A stretch of DNA of 43,054 nucleotides from a virus, in IMG/VR virus record IMGVR_UViG_3300045012_000031, positions 1 to 43,054 of that record, one strand, 5' to 3'. The notes under the pieces were generated by a model. That model saw only the letters and a list, made by a program, of their open reading frames with translations, made no database searches and was not told where the DNA came from. Made by a program: the position numbers and the translations under genes. Shown piece after piece: positions 22,372 to 31,734 of the stretch (the first letter of the stretch is position 1; each line of letters begins with the position of its first letter).

Positions 22372-22638
22372 ATGAATATTAATGCTACAGCAGTAATTAT
22401 CAATGCATCTATCGATTTAGTTAATCATCCAGGAACTAATTTTATTACAGCACAGTGGGGAGCTTCTGATGGATCTACTCAACTCAGCAGCCAAGCAGAT
22501 GCATTTGTTTCTTATGCATCTAATCAGAAAGATCACGATATAAGAGTAGTAATTGCTGCAGCAATCTTAAATGCTAGCCAACAGTTATGGGTTATTGCTC
22601 CTGGCGATATCTTCATTCCATTTTCCAATAATTTATAG
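22372..22638 (+). CDS. Small hypothetical protein, AT-rich
   Basis: 88 residues. It contains ASIDLVNHPGTNFITAQWGA and a C-terminal WVIAPGDIFIPFSNNL. The third codon positions are visibly richer in A/T than in the neighbours, suggesting a recent arrival. No family recognised. Confidence 0.55.
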   Translation: MNINATAVIINASIDLVNHPGTNFITAQWGASDGSTQLSSQADAFVSYASNQKDHDIRVVIAAAILNASQQLWVIAPGDIFIPFSNNL

Positions 22639-22650
22639 ATGACCTAAAAA

Positions 22651-23244
22651 ATGGCACAAGGTTTTTGGCAAACATTAGCGACATTGCAGGCCCCTGGAAC
22701 TGCGGTAGCCGCGAGTTCTTCCCGCACGAGCGCCACAATAGGATCCACCCAAGCTCGTTATACGATGCCTGGTAATACCATCAAACAGATTGGTGACATG
22801 CTGTTGTTGAAGGCCGGCGGCATCATCTCAACAGTAGTTACTACTCCTGGCACTGAAACTATCGATTTTGCATTAGCGACGGCAGCTAATTGCTCGACCG
22901 GCGCTATGACCTTGAACACTGTTGCCCAGACCAATACACCTTGGTATCTAGAAATGTTGATGACCGCCGAGACAGTTGGGACGGCGGCTCAATTTCGTTT
23001 TAATGGCTATTGGCTTTCGGCGGCATCGGTTTTAGTTCCTCTAGGTGCCACAGGTCCTGGACCCGGAGGTCAGGATGTTCCCTACTCAGGAACCGCCACG
23101 GGTGCTTCAACTTTAGGCGCCACATTCGATTCTACCATTTCGCAGCTTACTGATATTTATTTTACGTCGAGCATTTCGACTGCTGGTTCATCGATTCAAT
23201 TATTGCAATACAACTTAACGTTAATGACCGCAACAGGGTTCTAA
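22651..23244 (+). CDS. Beta-rich virion-type protein
   Basis: 197 residues. Thr/Ala/Ser-rich strands with the pattern PWYLEMLMTAETVGTAAQFR and FNGYWLS, typical of small capsid or fibre jelly-roll proteins; the end TLMTATGF is hydrophobic. No catalytic motif. It probably belongs to the same group of surface proteins as 19227 and 21701. Confidence 0.55.
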   Translation: MAQGFWQTLATLQAPGTAVAASSSRTSATIGSTQARYTMPGNTIKQIGDMLLLKAGGIISTVVTTPGTETIDFALATAANCSTGAMTLNTVAQTNTPWYLEMLMTAETVGTAAQFRFNGYWLSAASVLVPLGATGPGPGGQDVPYSGTATGASTLGATFDSTISQLTDIYFTSSISTAGSSIQLLQYNLTLMTATGF

Positions 23245-23245
23245 A

Positions 23246-24667
23246 ATGGCTTTTAGGCGCAGACCCGGAGGACTGCCCTACCCGATCAATAAACTTTCCA
23301 GCGCCCCCGCCGCGAATCCGCCGGTCATAGAAGCCCGTAATCCGATCTTTACGCGATCCCCAGTCGCTGGGAGTGTTGATTCGATTGGCGCCAGTATTGT
23401 TGCTAATCTTTTGGTTAGCACATTGGCTGCGGTGGCGATGTTCCCGCCAGGACAACAAGTCCAGGCCTCAGCCCCGCAGGTTAAGTACAGCCCAAGCGCT
23501 GAGCAGCAGATCAACCGACTGCCGGCGAGCTCTCAGCCGCAGCCGCGGTTTTTGGCTCACGATACAACGCAGCCGCAGCTTAAGTACAATGTCTATGCAG
23601 AGCTGCCGGTAAGGCCGCTTACCTTAGGGATCCAAGCGGCTCCGAATCCGGTAGCACTCTTCGCCTCGGCGCCTGAGTTTAAGTACAACGTCCAGGTCGA
23701 GCCGCAGCAGCGATCGATAGCGCTAGGCATTCCCAGTCCTCCTACGCCGCCTAGCACGGTCCTACAGATCACAGGATCGGCGCCAGCGGTTAAGGCGCAG
23801 GTACAAGCGGATCTGTTCCAGAATCTGTCTGGTACCACGCTAGCGGCTCAAGCGACGATTATAGAGCCGCGCAACACGCTCTATACGTCGCTCCAGCCGA
23901 AGTTTCAGGTTATAGCGGACCAGTTCGTCAATACGCTGGTACTGGGTTATCCGCTCTTGATGCCGGGTTGGATTGATTTTGATGCCGCTCCCAGCGTTAA
24001 GTATCAGCCAAGTGTTGATCAGCCAATCAATAGATTGGCATTGGCTACCGGGGCGATTCCAATACCCCCGATTGCGCTGCAGATCACGCAAAGCGCACCG
24101 CAAGCGAAATGGCAGGCGAATGTAGATCAGCCAATAAGGCCGATTACTTTAGGCATACAGCCTAATCCTGCACCTGTGCAGATAAGCGCGTCGGCGCCTT
24201 ATCCGCCATACCAAGTTCAGAATGATTATTTCCAGAATCTAGCGAATACGCTGCAGTTCTCGCCGTTTCCCGCGCCGCCGCAGACGGTATTGACGATAAC
24301 GGCTTCTGCGCCGATTACGAAGTATGAGACGCAGGTCGATTATTTCCAGAATTATACAATTCTTGGAATACCTGTTCCGCCCTCCACCAGCGTTCCCGAT
24401 ACGCATGATGGCGGCACGCAGGTGGTGCGGGAAAGCCATTACAAGAAGATCTTAAGGCCTAAAAAACTTAAAGGTCAGGTCATACAACGGGCTGATTTGG
24501 TGGCCGAGGCCGTGATGCCGCTCTCAGCCAATAAGATGCCCACTCGCATCATTCAGAATAATGTGACAGATGATGATGCAGTAATAACTGCTTACCTCAC
24601 TCATGAAACTATTGAAATCGACAAATTGGCTGAGTCTTTAACCGAAATCGTCAAAGGAATTAAGTAA
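23246..24667 (+). CDS. Proline-rich repeat protein
   Basis: 473 residues. About nine degenerate units of 33-45 residues, each with SAP..KY....D(Q/Y)F/P..N/R.L.LGI followed by a Pro-rich linker. Examples begin at SAPQVKY, QPQLKY, SAPEFKY, SAPAVKA, AAPSVKY, SAPQAKW, SAPYPPY and SAPITKY. The C-terminal 90 residues (HYKKILRPKKLKGQ onward) are non-repetitive and basic, then helical. It looks like an extended fibre or spacer. No known family identified. Confidence 0.65.
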   Translation: MAFRRRPGGLPYPINKLSSAPAANPPVIEARNPIFTRSPVAGSVDSIGASIVANLLVSTLAAVAMFPPGQQVQASAPQVKYSPSAEQQINRLPASSQPQPRFLAHDTTQPQLKYNVYAELPVRPLTLGIQAAPNPVALFASAPEFKYNVQVEPQQRSIALGIPSPPTPPSTVLQITGSAPAVKAQVQADLFQNLSGTTLAAQATIIEPRNTLYTSLQPKFQVIADQFVNTLVLGYPLLMPGWIDFDAAPSVKYQPSVDQPINRLALATGAIPIPPIALQITQSAPQAKWQANVDQPIRPITLGIQPNPAPVQISASAPYPPYQVQNDYFQNLANTLQFSPFPAPPQTVLTITASAPITKYETQVDYFQNYTILGIPVPPSTSVPDTHDGGTQVVRESHYKKILRPKKLKGQVIQRADLVAEAVMPLSANKMPTRIIQNNVTDDDAVITAYLTHETIEIDKLAESLTEIVKGIK

Positions 24668-24864
24668 TGCCCAGTACTTCAAAAGCTCAAGCCAACTTGA
24701 TGGCCGCAGTTAGTCATGGATGGCAGCCGCCAGGTAAACATATCCCGGTTAAAGTGGCCAAAGAATTTCATAGCGCGGATAAGGCTAAAGGAACTTGGGA
24801 GCATCCTGGCAAAATGGAAAAGCTTAAAGGCCGCGCTAAAATGTCCACCGAAAGGAGAAAGTAA
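24667..24864 (+). CDS. DUF3008-like small basic protein
   Basis: 65 residues; TAATG overlap with the preceding stop. MPSTSKAQANLMAAVSHGW, then PVKVAKEFHSADK, matches a common small basic phage protein family (DUF3008-type, SKAQ start). The C-terminus EHPGKMEKLKGRAKMSTERR recurs in altered form in the next protein. Function unknown; often near packaging genes. Confidence 0.65.
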   Translation: MPSTSKAQANLMAAVSHGWQPPGKHIPVKVAKEFHSADKAKGTWEHPGKMEKLKGRAKMSTERRK

Positions 24865-24865
24865 A

Positions 24866-25408
24866 GTGCCCGCAAAGTTCTATGATGGCGCCTCGATCAA
24901 GGCGACGCGCATGTTATCGCAAGAGGATAAAGTAGCCCCTGTGCAAAGGAATTCCATGAAAGGTCTACCCGGATTCATCAAAACAGGCCAAGACACATCA
25001 TCCGGAGGCCTCGCAAGCAGTAAGCCAGTGGGACCGCGCTTTAATGCGGGTGAAACCCATGAGACAACTACCAAAACCCGCCAATTCAGAAAATCCCAAG
25101 GCGCTTATATTGGCCGGCGAGGAGGATCAGGAAGCCCAAATATGGATGCCGGCAAGTTTCGCGGATCCTCGGATAAGTCCTATCGTGCGACCTCCACTGG
25201 CCCAGCAGGCCCAATAGTCAGCAATAAGGGCGAGCCTGAGCGGCGTAAATCCTCAGAGCGTGAAGGGCCTAAGCGCGGTGCACCAAAATCAGGCTTTCAC
25301 CAATCCGATGTTCGAACCAAATCATTTAATCCACAAGGCGCAGGACATGGGCATCCCGGTAGGATGGAATCGCTCCGCGGTCGCGCTAAAACAAGCTGGG
25401 AGCGATAA
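24866..25408 (+). CDS. Basic disordered protein
   Basis: 180 residues from GTG 24866, with AAAGGAG upstream. Lys/Arg/Ser/Gly-rich, without hydrophobic core over most of its length, so probably unstructured and nucleic-acid binding. The end GHPGRMESLRGRAKTSWER is clearly related to the end of the neighbouring DUF3008-like protein. No family recognised for the rest. Confidence 0.55.
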   Translation: MPAKFYDGASIKATRMLSQEDKVAPVQRNSMKGLPGFIKTGQDTSSGGLASSKPVGPRFNAGETHETTTKTRQFRKSQGAYIGRRGGSGSPNMDAGKFRGSSDKSYRATSTGPAGPIVSNKGEPERRKSSEREGPKRGAPKSGFHQSDVRTKSFNPQGAGHGHPGRMESLRGRAKTSWER

Positions 25409-25409
25409 C

Positions 25410-25805
25410 ATGCCTTCACGATCTGCCTTAATGGGTTTGGCCGTCAATAACATGAATGCGGTTTTGGGTACTGTGACGGCTGTGAGCCTCATTACCGCAG
25501 CCTCCGGGACCGCCCAGAACGGCTATAAGATGCCTACAGACTTTGTGGTTATCACTGCTGCCAATGGCTCAAATACGGCTGTTACGCTTCCTGACCCCTA
25601 TCTTCAGAACTGGAATGTGGGGGACAGTTATAAGGTGATCAATGCTACCACGCAGGCTTGCGTCATATTCCCGCCCACCGGGGGTAATATCAACAATGCG
25701 GGCGCCAATGCCTCAATTGTGATGACGGCTAATCAGTCGCTCGAGGTGTTTGTTACCACAGTCGCATCAGGTGCTAGCGTCTTTACATCGAGCCTTGTGA
25801 GCTAA
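25410..25805 (+). CDS. Beta-rich virion-type protein
   Basis: 131 residues from ATG 25410 (GGGAG upstream); longer readings from 25260 overlap the previous gene. A helical N-terminus (LMGLAVNNMNAVLGTVTAV) precedes a beta domain (DFVVITAANGSNTAVTLPDP, QSLEVFVTTVASGASVF) of the small surface-domain type. Possibly a head decoration or fibre base protein. Confidence 0.55.
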   Translation: MPSRSALMGLAVNNMNAVLGTVTAVSLITAASGTAQNGYKMPTDFVVITAANGSNTAVTLPDPYLQNWNVGDSYKVINATTQACVIFPPTGGNINNAGANASIVMTANQSLEVFVTTVASGASVFTSSLVS

Positions 25806-25806
25806 T

Positions 25807-26067
25807 ATGGCTCGGCCAATACGCCAATTGAATGCCAAAACTCAAGAAGCGTTGCGGCAGCGCATACAATCAGCCCAGCTTATTAAGTCAGTGCAGAAAC
25901 TTGCACTTAGTGATCTCTCAAGCCTCGATGAAGGAAGCGCAAGGGCTGTGAGTGTTAAGCTTGAAGCGGCCAAGTTCTTGTTAACTCGCGCAATTAGCCC
26001 GCCGGTACCTAAAGATGACGACGGCAAGACTGCAACAGGCCCCGTCCTTATCACCTGGGGCACCTAG
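25807..26067 (+). CDS. Small terminase subunit candidate
   Basis: 86 residues, helical and charged (LNAKTQEALRQRIQSAQLIK), ending inside the TerL gene by 53 bases. Position directly upstream of TerL is where TerS lies. It is shorter than typical TerS, and no helix-turn-helix is obvious, so the call is positional. Confidence 0.5.
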   Translation: MARPIRQLNAKTQEALRQRIQSAQLIKSVQKLALSDLSSLDEGSARAVSVKLEAAKFLLTRAISPPVPKDDDGKTATGPVLITWGT

Positions 26068-27391
26068 ACGGATAGTCATCCCGTATACGCCACGGGATCA
26101 CTTCAAGGGCTTCCATGCCCGCACTCATCGCTGGGGCTGCATAGTCGCTCACAGGCGAGCGGGTAAGACAGTAGCTTGTATCAATGAGCTGATTAAGCGT
26201 GCCATTACGGACAAGAAGGAGCGCGGCAGATATGCCTATATCGCGCCCTTCTATGGACAGGCTAAGCAGGTGGCGTGGGAGTATTTGAAGTTCTTTGCAG
26301 CTCCTATCATGGTAGAGGAGCCCAGAGAGTCGGATCTATCGGTTAAGCTCCTAAATGATGCGACTATCAGGCTGTATGGTGCCGATAACCCCAATACGCT
26401 CCGGGGCCTCTACTTTGATGGTGTGATCATGGATGAGTATGCCGATATGAAGCCATCGGTCTGGTCTGAGGTAATACGACCAGCCTTGACTGATCGGAAG
26501 GGCTGGGCGGTCTTTATTGGTACGCCCAAGGGCAAGAACGCCTTCTGGGAGATTTGGGACCATTCGTCCAAGGCCCAGGACTGGTTTGCGGTAATGCTCA
26601 AGGCTAGCCGCACCAAGATACTGCCGGATGAGGAATTAGCCGCTGCGCGTCAGTCGATGACTGAGGATCAGTATGCCCAAGAGTTCGAATGTAGTTTTGA
26701 GGCGGCTATTCACGGGGCTGTCTATGGTCTTCCTATGCGCATTGCTCTTGAGTCTGGTCGCATCGGCGCTGTGCCTTATGACCCTGCTATTCCTGTACAC
26801 ACTGCTTGGGACTTGGGTTTTGATGATTCGACGGCTATTTGGTTCTGGCAGATCACCCATGGAGAGATCCGCCTAATCGATTATTACGAGAATAACGGCC
26901 AGGGGACCGAGCATTACTGCGATATCTTGAAAGCCAAGCCCTACAGCATCAATAACAACTATGGCCGGCACTGGGTACCGCATGATGCAGCGCATGAACT
27001 GATGGCCGCAGGCGGTCGGTCCATCGTCAATCAGGCTTGGAATGCGGGTGTGAAGATGTCGGTTATCCCGGCAACTAGCCAGCAAAACAGTATCGAGGCT
27101 AGCCGCAAGACCATCGAGCGCTGCTGGTTCGATCTTGAGAAGTGCCACGATGGCATAGAAGCGCTTAGGCAGTATCAGTTTGAGTTCGATGAGGACAAGA
27201 AGGCGTTCAAGAGTAAGCCGCGGCATGACTGGGCAAGCCACGGCTCAGATGCCTTTGAGATCATTGGGCAGGTATGGCAGAACCCCTCCACTGAGAAGCC
27301 CAAGCCTAAGCCCATATTCTTGAACGATATGACGGCAGATCAGCTTTTCTGGCCTAAAGACAGAAACAAGGTAAGACAGGAGCGAATTTAA
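26015..27391 (+). CDS. Terminase large subunit (TerL)
   Basis: 458 residues from ATG 26015. ATPase: Walker A AHRRAGKT (45-52), Walker B VIMDEYAD (137-144), coupling segment FIGTPKGKN (168-176). Nuclease: first acidic cluster AWDLGFDDSTA (Asp 266, 270, 271), later ones around HDAAHEL and HDWASHGSDAFE. This is the complete two-domain packaging motor that pumps DNA into the procapsid and cuts it. The packaging type (pac or cos) cannot be told from motifs alone. Confidence 0.95.
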   Translation: MTTARLQQAPSLSPGAPRRIVIPYTPRDHFKGFHARTHRWGCIVAHRRAGKTVACINELIKRAITDKKERGRYAYIAPFYGQAKQVAWEYLKFFAAPIMVEEPRESDLSVKLLNDATIRLYGADNPNTLRGLYFDGVIMDEYADMKPSVWSEVIRPALTDRKGWAVFIGTPKGKNAFWEIWDHSSKAQDWFAVMLKASRTKILPDEELAAARQSMTEDQYAQEFECSFEAAIHGAVYGLPMRIALESGRIGAVPYDPAIPVHTAWDLGFDDSTAIWFWQITHGEIRLIDYYENNGQGTEHYCDILKAKPYSINNNYGRHWVPHDAAHELMAAGGRSIVNQAWNAGVKMSVIPATSQQNSIEASRKTIERCWFDLEKCHDGIEALRQYQFEFDEDKKAFKSKPRHDWASHGSDAFEIIGQVWQNPSTEKPKPKPIFLNDMTADQLFWPKDRNKVRQERI

Positions 27392-27392
27392 A

Positions 27393-27740
27393 ATGGCTAT
27401 TGGCAATATGGAATTGGGTGCGCCTGTCAATCTATCAGCCAGCGGGCAGGTTGCCGGTGGAACGGCAATGGCCCGCACCTATGTGGGTGGGGCTAATGAT
27501 CCTGGTAGCCAAACTGAAACTACGGCACTACAAGGTGCCATGCTGGGCTTCTTTGTGGCTAGCAATTCGAGTGGCGTTATTACATTGACCGCAGGCACTA
27601 GCTCAGGTGGGGCAACACTCCTGGCTAGCTTTACCATTCCAGCGCTTGGTTGGTATTACTTTCCCATCATCTCGCCTACAGGCATCTATTTCACATTATC
27701 GTCAGGTTCGGCCAATATCACCTTCTGCGTAGTCGAATGA
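27393..27740 (+). CDS. Small beta-rich protein between TerL and portal
   Basis: 115 residues, Gly/Ser/Ala/Thr-rich, with SSGVITLTAGTSSGGATLLA and GWYYFPIISPTGIYFTLSSG, a beta-sandwich look. The ATGA overlap couples it to the portal. Possibly a head accessory; no family recognised. Its place between TerL and portal is unusual. Confidence 0.6.
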   Translation: MAIGNMELGAPVNLSASGQVAGGTAMARTYVGGANDPGSQTETTALQGAMLGFFVASNSSGVITLTAGTSSGGATLLASFTIPALGWYYFPIISPTGIYFTLSSGSANITFCVVE

Positions 27741-30337
27741 GCATGGAAGTAGCCACCCCCGTGGTGGCTTTTTGGAAAAATGAGATTGTCCTCTGGGAGC
27801 GCACAAGCGATAAGTGGCTGAAGCGTGGGCGCAAGATCATGAAGCGCTACAAGGATGTGCGCACGCCTAGGGAAGATGCGGTCACAAGGCTTAATATCCT
27901 TTGGTCAAACGTACAAACCAGAGTGCCGGCGCTATATGCTCGGGATCCTAAACCTGAGGTTGAGCGGCGATTCAAGGATAAGGACCCAGTAGGTCGTCAG
28001 GTGGCCGAAGTGCTTGAGCGGTGCTTGGACTATACGATCCAATGTACTAACCCCTTTGGGGCTGTTATCCGCCAGGCGGTCTTAGACTATGAGTTGCCAG
28101 GCCGTGGGACTGTCTGGGTGCGCTATGTGCCGCACTTCCACAAGCAGCTAAACCCGGCTGATAGCACCAATGCAGATGAGGCCGTTGAGGGTGAGGAAGT
28201 CACAAATGATGCTGAGGATGCAGCTTCCGAGCGCATCAAGTATGAAGAGACGATGGTCGATTACGTCTATTGGGAGGACTTTGGGCACACCTGGGCACGC
28301 ACCTGGGAGGAAGTCAGGGCGGTCTGGCGCATCGTTTACTTAACCCGTGAAGAGGGTATAGAGCGCTTTGGTAAAGAGTTCAAAGACTGTCCGTTGGACT
28401 GGCAGCCAAAGACCTTAAAGGACGCTCAGGTCAAACAGGACAATCGCGAGCAGAAGAAAGCCATTATCTATGAGATTTGGGATAAGCAGGACCGCAAAGC
28501 GCTGTGGCTCTGTAAGAACCACCCCAAATTGCTCGATGAGCAGGATGACCCGCTAAAGCTTGAGCACTTCTTCCCCTGCCCGCCGCCGATGTTTGCGAAC
28601 CTGACATCGGAAGAGTTAGTCCCAACGCCCAACTTCACCTTCTACCAGGATCAGGCGAATGAGATAGACGAGCTATCGAGCCGTATCACAGCCATCGGTA
28701 AAGCCCTTAAGGTGGCCGGTGTCAGGGACAGCTCTGCGGAGGGCCTAGATCGCCTCTTGTCTGAGGGCACTGAGAACGCTCTCGTTCCCGTGGACGGCTG
28801 GATAGCCTTAAAAGAGAAGGGCGGCTTGGCCGGCGTCATGGAGCTGCTGCCCTTAAAAGAAATAGCCGAAGCCTTGGGCTTCTTGCGCGAGCAGCGCCAG
28901 ATGATGATTGACGATGTGTACCAGATCACCGGCATGTCGGACATCATCCGGGGGCTCTCTGAGCCTAACGAGACGGCGACCGCTCAGCAGATCAAGGGGC
29001 AGTTTGCGGTATTGCGGTTATCCGACGCCCAGCGCGAGGTACAGCGCTTTTGCCGCGATGTGATCCGCATCATGTCCGAGATCATTGCGGACTATGATAT
29101 CGAGACGATCAAGAAGATATCCGGGGTTAAACTTCTTACACAGGCTGAGAAGGCGCAGTTAAATGCAATCATTAGTGCCGCACAGCATCCAATGCCCCCT
29201 ATGCAAGGAATGGCTCCAGGTGGAGCACCTCAGGCTGCTCCCGGACCACCCATGCAAGGACAACCGGGCCAAGCTCCAGCTCAAGGAAGTCCCCAACCGC
29301 CGCCAGGTCCTGGAGGACCGGCTGCCCCAGCGCCGGGCGTTCAAATGCCCGGAGCCGACAAGTTAAGCTTACTGAAAGAGCCGACTTGGGAAGAGGTCGC
29401 CGCCTTACTTGAAAACCCGGTATTGCGTGAGTTTCGCATCGATGTGGAGACAGACTCGACTATTAGACTAGATGAGGATAATGAGCGGGAAGCCCGTATG
29501 GCCTTCATTACGGCTGTATCGCAGCTGATTGGCGAGGCCTCTAACGTTCCACAGAGCATGATACCAGCAGCCGGCGAGCTGATCCTATTTGGCATCCGCG
29601 GCTTTAAGGTGGCTAGAAGCTTAGAGCGAGTATTTGAAGATGCGATCGAGAAGCTAGCCAATACTCCACCGCCGCCTAATCCTGAAGTGATGAAGCAGCA
29701 GGCGCAGGCCCAGTCAGATGCCCAGATAGCTCAGATTAAGGCTAAGGCGGATATTCAGATCGCACAGGCAAAAGCTGCGGCTGATGCTCAGTCTGATCAA
29801 GCCCGCGCACAGGCGGATATTCAGGTCACGACGCATAAGACGCAGTTGGAGACTCAGCGCGATCAGGCGATAGCTGAGGTTAAGCAGCGTTTTGAGGCTG
29901 AAAAGGCACAGTTTGAGACCGCAGCTAAGAAGGAAATAGCGGACAAGGACAATGCGACTAAGATTCAGATTGCCCAAATGGAGCATCAGCACGAGATGCA
30001 GCTAGAGGGCTCCAAGCAGGCCCATGAACAGAAGATCACCTCCATGACGCAGGAACACGAAGGCCGTATGGCTGAGCATGAACGGCAGACACAGGTTGGG
30101 GTTGAGTCCTTGAAAGCCGATAAGGCTAAGGAAATCGAGCATGTGAAGGGCGAGCACACCGAGAAGGTGGCAAAGCTCAAGCCTAAGGTCAAAGCAGACG
30201 CCGAGGCTGAGGGTAAGGCTAAGGAACATGAACCGACGGTTCAGGCCATTGCCAAGCTCACCGAGGCGCTAAAGGAAGCTCGCAAGCCCCGTAAGGTGGT
30301 TCGCGATGAGAAGGGCCAGATTGTGGGTATTCACTAA
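27737..30337 (+). CDS. Portal protein with long coiled-coil tail
   Basis: 866 residues from ATG 27737. N-terminal portal body (TRLNILWSNVQTRVPALYAR, YQITGMSDIIRGLSEPNETA, then TAQQIKGQF). A Pro/Gly-rich linker follows at about 480-540. A second folded part and then an Ala/Gln/Glu/Lys coiled coil (about 650-820) come next. The C-terminus is KPRKVVRDEKGQIVG, a typical end of podophage portals. The coiled coil fits the barrel extension of P22-type portals, which reaches into the capsid. It forms the dodecameric DNA channel. Confidence 0.9.
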   Translation: MSMEVATPVVAFWKNEIVLWERTSDKWLKRGRKIMKRYKDVRTPREDAVTRLNILWSNVQTRVPALYARDPKPEVERRFKDKDPVGRQVAEVLERCLDYTIQCTNPFGAVIRQAVLDYELPGRGTVWVRYVPHFHKQLNPADSTNADEAVEGEEVTNDAEDAASERIKYEETMVDYVYWEDFGHTWARTWEEVRAVWRIVYLTREEGIERFGKEFKDCPLDWQPKTLKDAQVKQDNREQKKAIIYEIWDKQDRKALWLCKNHPKLLDEQDDPLKLEHFFPCPPPMFANLTSEELVPTPNFTFYQDQANEIDELSSRITAIGKALKVAGVRDSSAEGLDRLLSEGTENALVPVDGWIALKEKGGLAGVMELLPLKEIAEALGFLREQRQMMIDDVYQITGMSDIIRGLSEPNETATAQQIKGQFAVLRLSDAQREVQRFCRDVIRIMSEIIADYDIETIKKISGVKLLTQAEKAQLNAIISAAQHPMPPMQGMAPGGAPQAAPGPPMQGQPGQAPAQGSPQPPPGPGGPAAPAPGVQMPGADKLSLLKEPTWEEVAALLENPVLREFRIDVETDSTIRLDEDNEREARMAFITAVSQLIGEASNVPQSMIPAAGELILFGIRGFKVARSLERVFEDAIEKLANTPPPPNPEVMKQQAQAQSDAQIAQIKAKADIQIAQAKAAADAQSDQARAQADIQVTTHKTQLETQRDQAIAEVKQRFEAEKAQFETAAKKEIADKDNATKIQIAQMEHQHEMQLEGSKQAHEQKITSMTQEHEGRMAEHERQTQVGVESLKADKAKEIEHVKGEHTEKVAKLKPKVKADAEAEGKAKEHEPTVQAIAKLTEALKEARKPRKVVRDEKGQIVGIH

Positions 30338-30684
30338 TGATCTACGACTACGAGTGTCCGACCTGTGGTGAGTGCAAGAGCATTGTTGGCTTGGTGCGCG
30401 ATCACGCTATAACGCATCCTTGCGGCTGTGGCGCCCAGATGGTGCAGGTGATATCCGCGGCCATGGTCACACCCGATATCGCCCCGTACAGAGCTGTAGC
30501 GGGCGACAGAGCCGGCGAATGGATCACCTCACGCCGTGACCATCGCGAGTTCTTGAAGCGCAACCGCTTTGTCGAGGTCGGCAATGAGCCGATAAAGCCA
30601 ATCAAGAATGATTTCAGGCCCCAGAAGGGCGAAGTAGCGAAAGAGTTGAAACGAGTATTGGGGAAACAATATGGCGGCAGATGA
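30337..30684 (+). CDS. FmdB-type zinc-ribbon protein
   Basis: 115 residues; TAATG overlap with portal. MIYDYECPTCGECKSIVGLV and HPCGCGAQMVQVIS form the FmdB-like zinc ribbon (CPTC...CGCG). The rest is polar. Such proteins are frequent between portal and scaffold genes in phages; the role is unknown, perhaps regulatory. Confidence 0.7.
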   Translation: MIYDYECPTCGECKSIVGLVRDHAITHPCGCGAQMVQVISAAMVTPDIAPYRAVAGDRAGEWITSRRDHREFLKRNRFVEVGNEPIKPIKNDFRPQKGEVAKELKRVLGKQYGGR

Positions 30685-31720
30685 AGCAGAAGTAATCCCG
30701 GAACGCTCTTTACGCGATGAGCTAATGGCTGCACGCGATGAGGTGGAAAGCCGCCAGGAACCTGAGTCAAAGGCTGAACCGGTAAAGACTGAGCCAGTAC
30801 GTGATAATCAAGGTAAATTTGCATCTGCTGAAGTTAAAGAGGATAACCAAGGTATAGAGGCTGCGAAGGAGCGGCCACCTGAACCTTCGGTCACAACTCT
30901 CCCCACAGCCGAAGTTTCCGCCGCTCCTTCCTTTATTCCGGCTCCCAATAGTTGGTCCAATGCCGCTAAAGCTAAGTGGGCTGCTATAGACCCAGATATC
31001 CGCGCTGAGATTGCCAAGCGGGAAGCGGATATGGCTAAGGGCTTCAGCAAGGTAGATGAGGAACGGGCATTCGCCAAAGAGATTCAAAAGATAGCCGCTC
31101 CCTATGAGGCCGCTATCAGGGCTGCTGGGACTACGGTGCCGGCTGCCATTCAATCGGTAATGAATACCGCTTATATCCTCCAGACCGCGGATCCTGTGGC
31201 TAAGGCCAATGCCATAGCACAAGTGATCCGCCAGTATGGAGTTGATTTAAATCTTTTAGGTTCGCCCGCTGAGGTTAATCCGCAAGTAGCTGCACTCCAA
31301 CAAGAGGTGGCCCAACTTCGCGCATCGACCCTGCAGCAAACCGAAGCTCAGCGCCAAGCGCAAGAGCAGCAAGTCATGGCCGCTATCGATGCGTTCGCTA
31401 AAGATCCTAAGAATAAGTACTTCCACGCTGTTCAGGCCGATATGGGACAGCTCATTGGAAGTGGTTATACCGGAACACTTGAGCAAGCGTATGAAGCCGC
31501 CATCTGGGCACGCCCTGACATTCGCGCACAGCAACTCGCTGATCAACAGCAAGAAGCGAAAGCGAAACAAGAGGCCGAGGCCAAAGCACAACGGGCGCGT
31601 ATCAAGGGAAAATCGGTTCGTGGAGGCCCAGGGGGATCCCCTGCACCGACTGTTAACCCTAATTCCTCTGTACGCGAAGACCTTGAGGCAGCCTTTGCGG
31701 AGGCCCAAGGACGTATATAA
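30671..31720 (+). CDS. Scaffolding protein
   Basis: 349 residues, acidic, Glu/Ala/Gln-rich, highly helical with a long coiled-coil region (LQQEVAQLRASTLQQTEAQR) and low-complexity N-terminus. Composition, length and position right before the major capsid protein are those of a podophage scaffold. The block WSNAAKAKWAAIDPDIRAEI is often seen in this family. It would direct procapsid assembly and leave or be cut before packaging. Confidence 0.85.
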   Translation: MAADEAEVIPERSLRDELMAARDEVESRQEPESKAEPVKTEPVRDNQGKFASAEVKEDNQGIEAAKERPPEPSVTTLPTAEVSAAPSFIPAPNSWSNAAKAKWAAIDPDIRAEIAKREADMAKGFSKVDEERAFAKEIQKIAAPYEAAIRAAGTTVPAAIQSVMNTAYILQTADPVAKANAIAQVIRQYGVDLNLLGSPAEVNPQVAALQQEVAQLRASTLQQTEAQRQAQEQQVMAAIDAFAKDPKNKYFHAVQADMGQLIGSGYTGTLEQAYEAAIWARPDIRAQQLADQQQEAKAKQEAEAKAQRARIKGKSVRGGPGGSPAPTVNPNSSVREDLEAAFAEAQGRI

Positions 31721-31734
31721 TTTAGGAGTCATGT

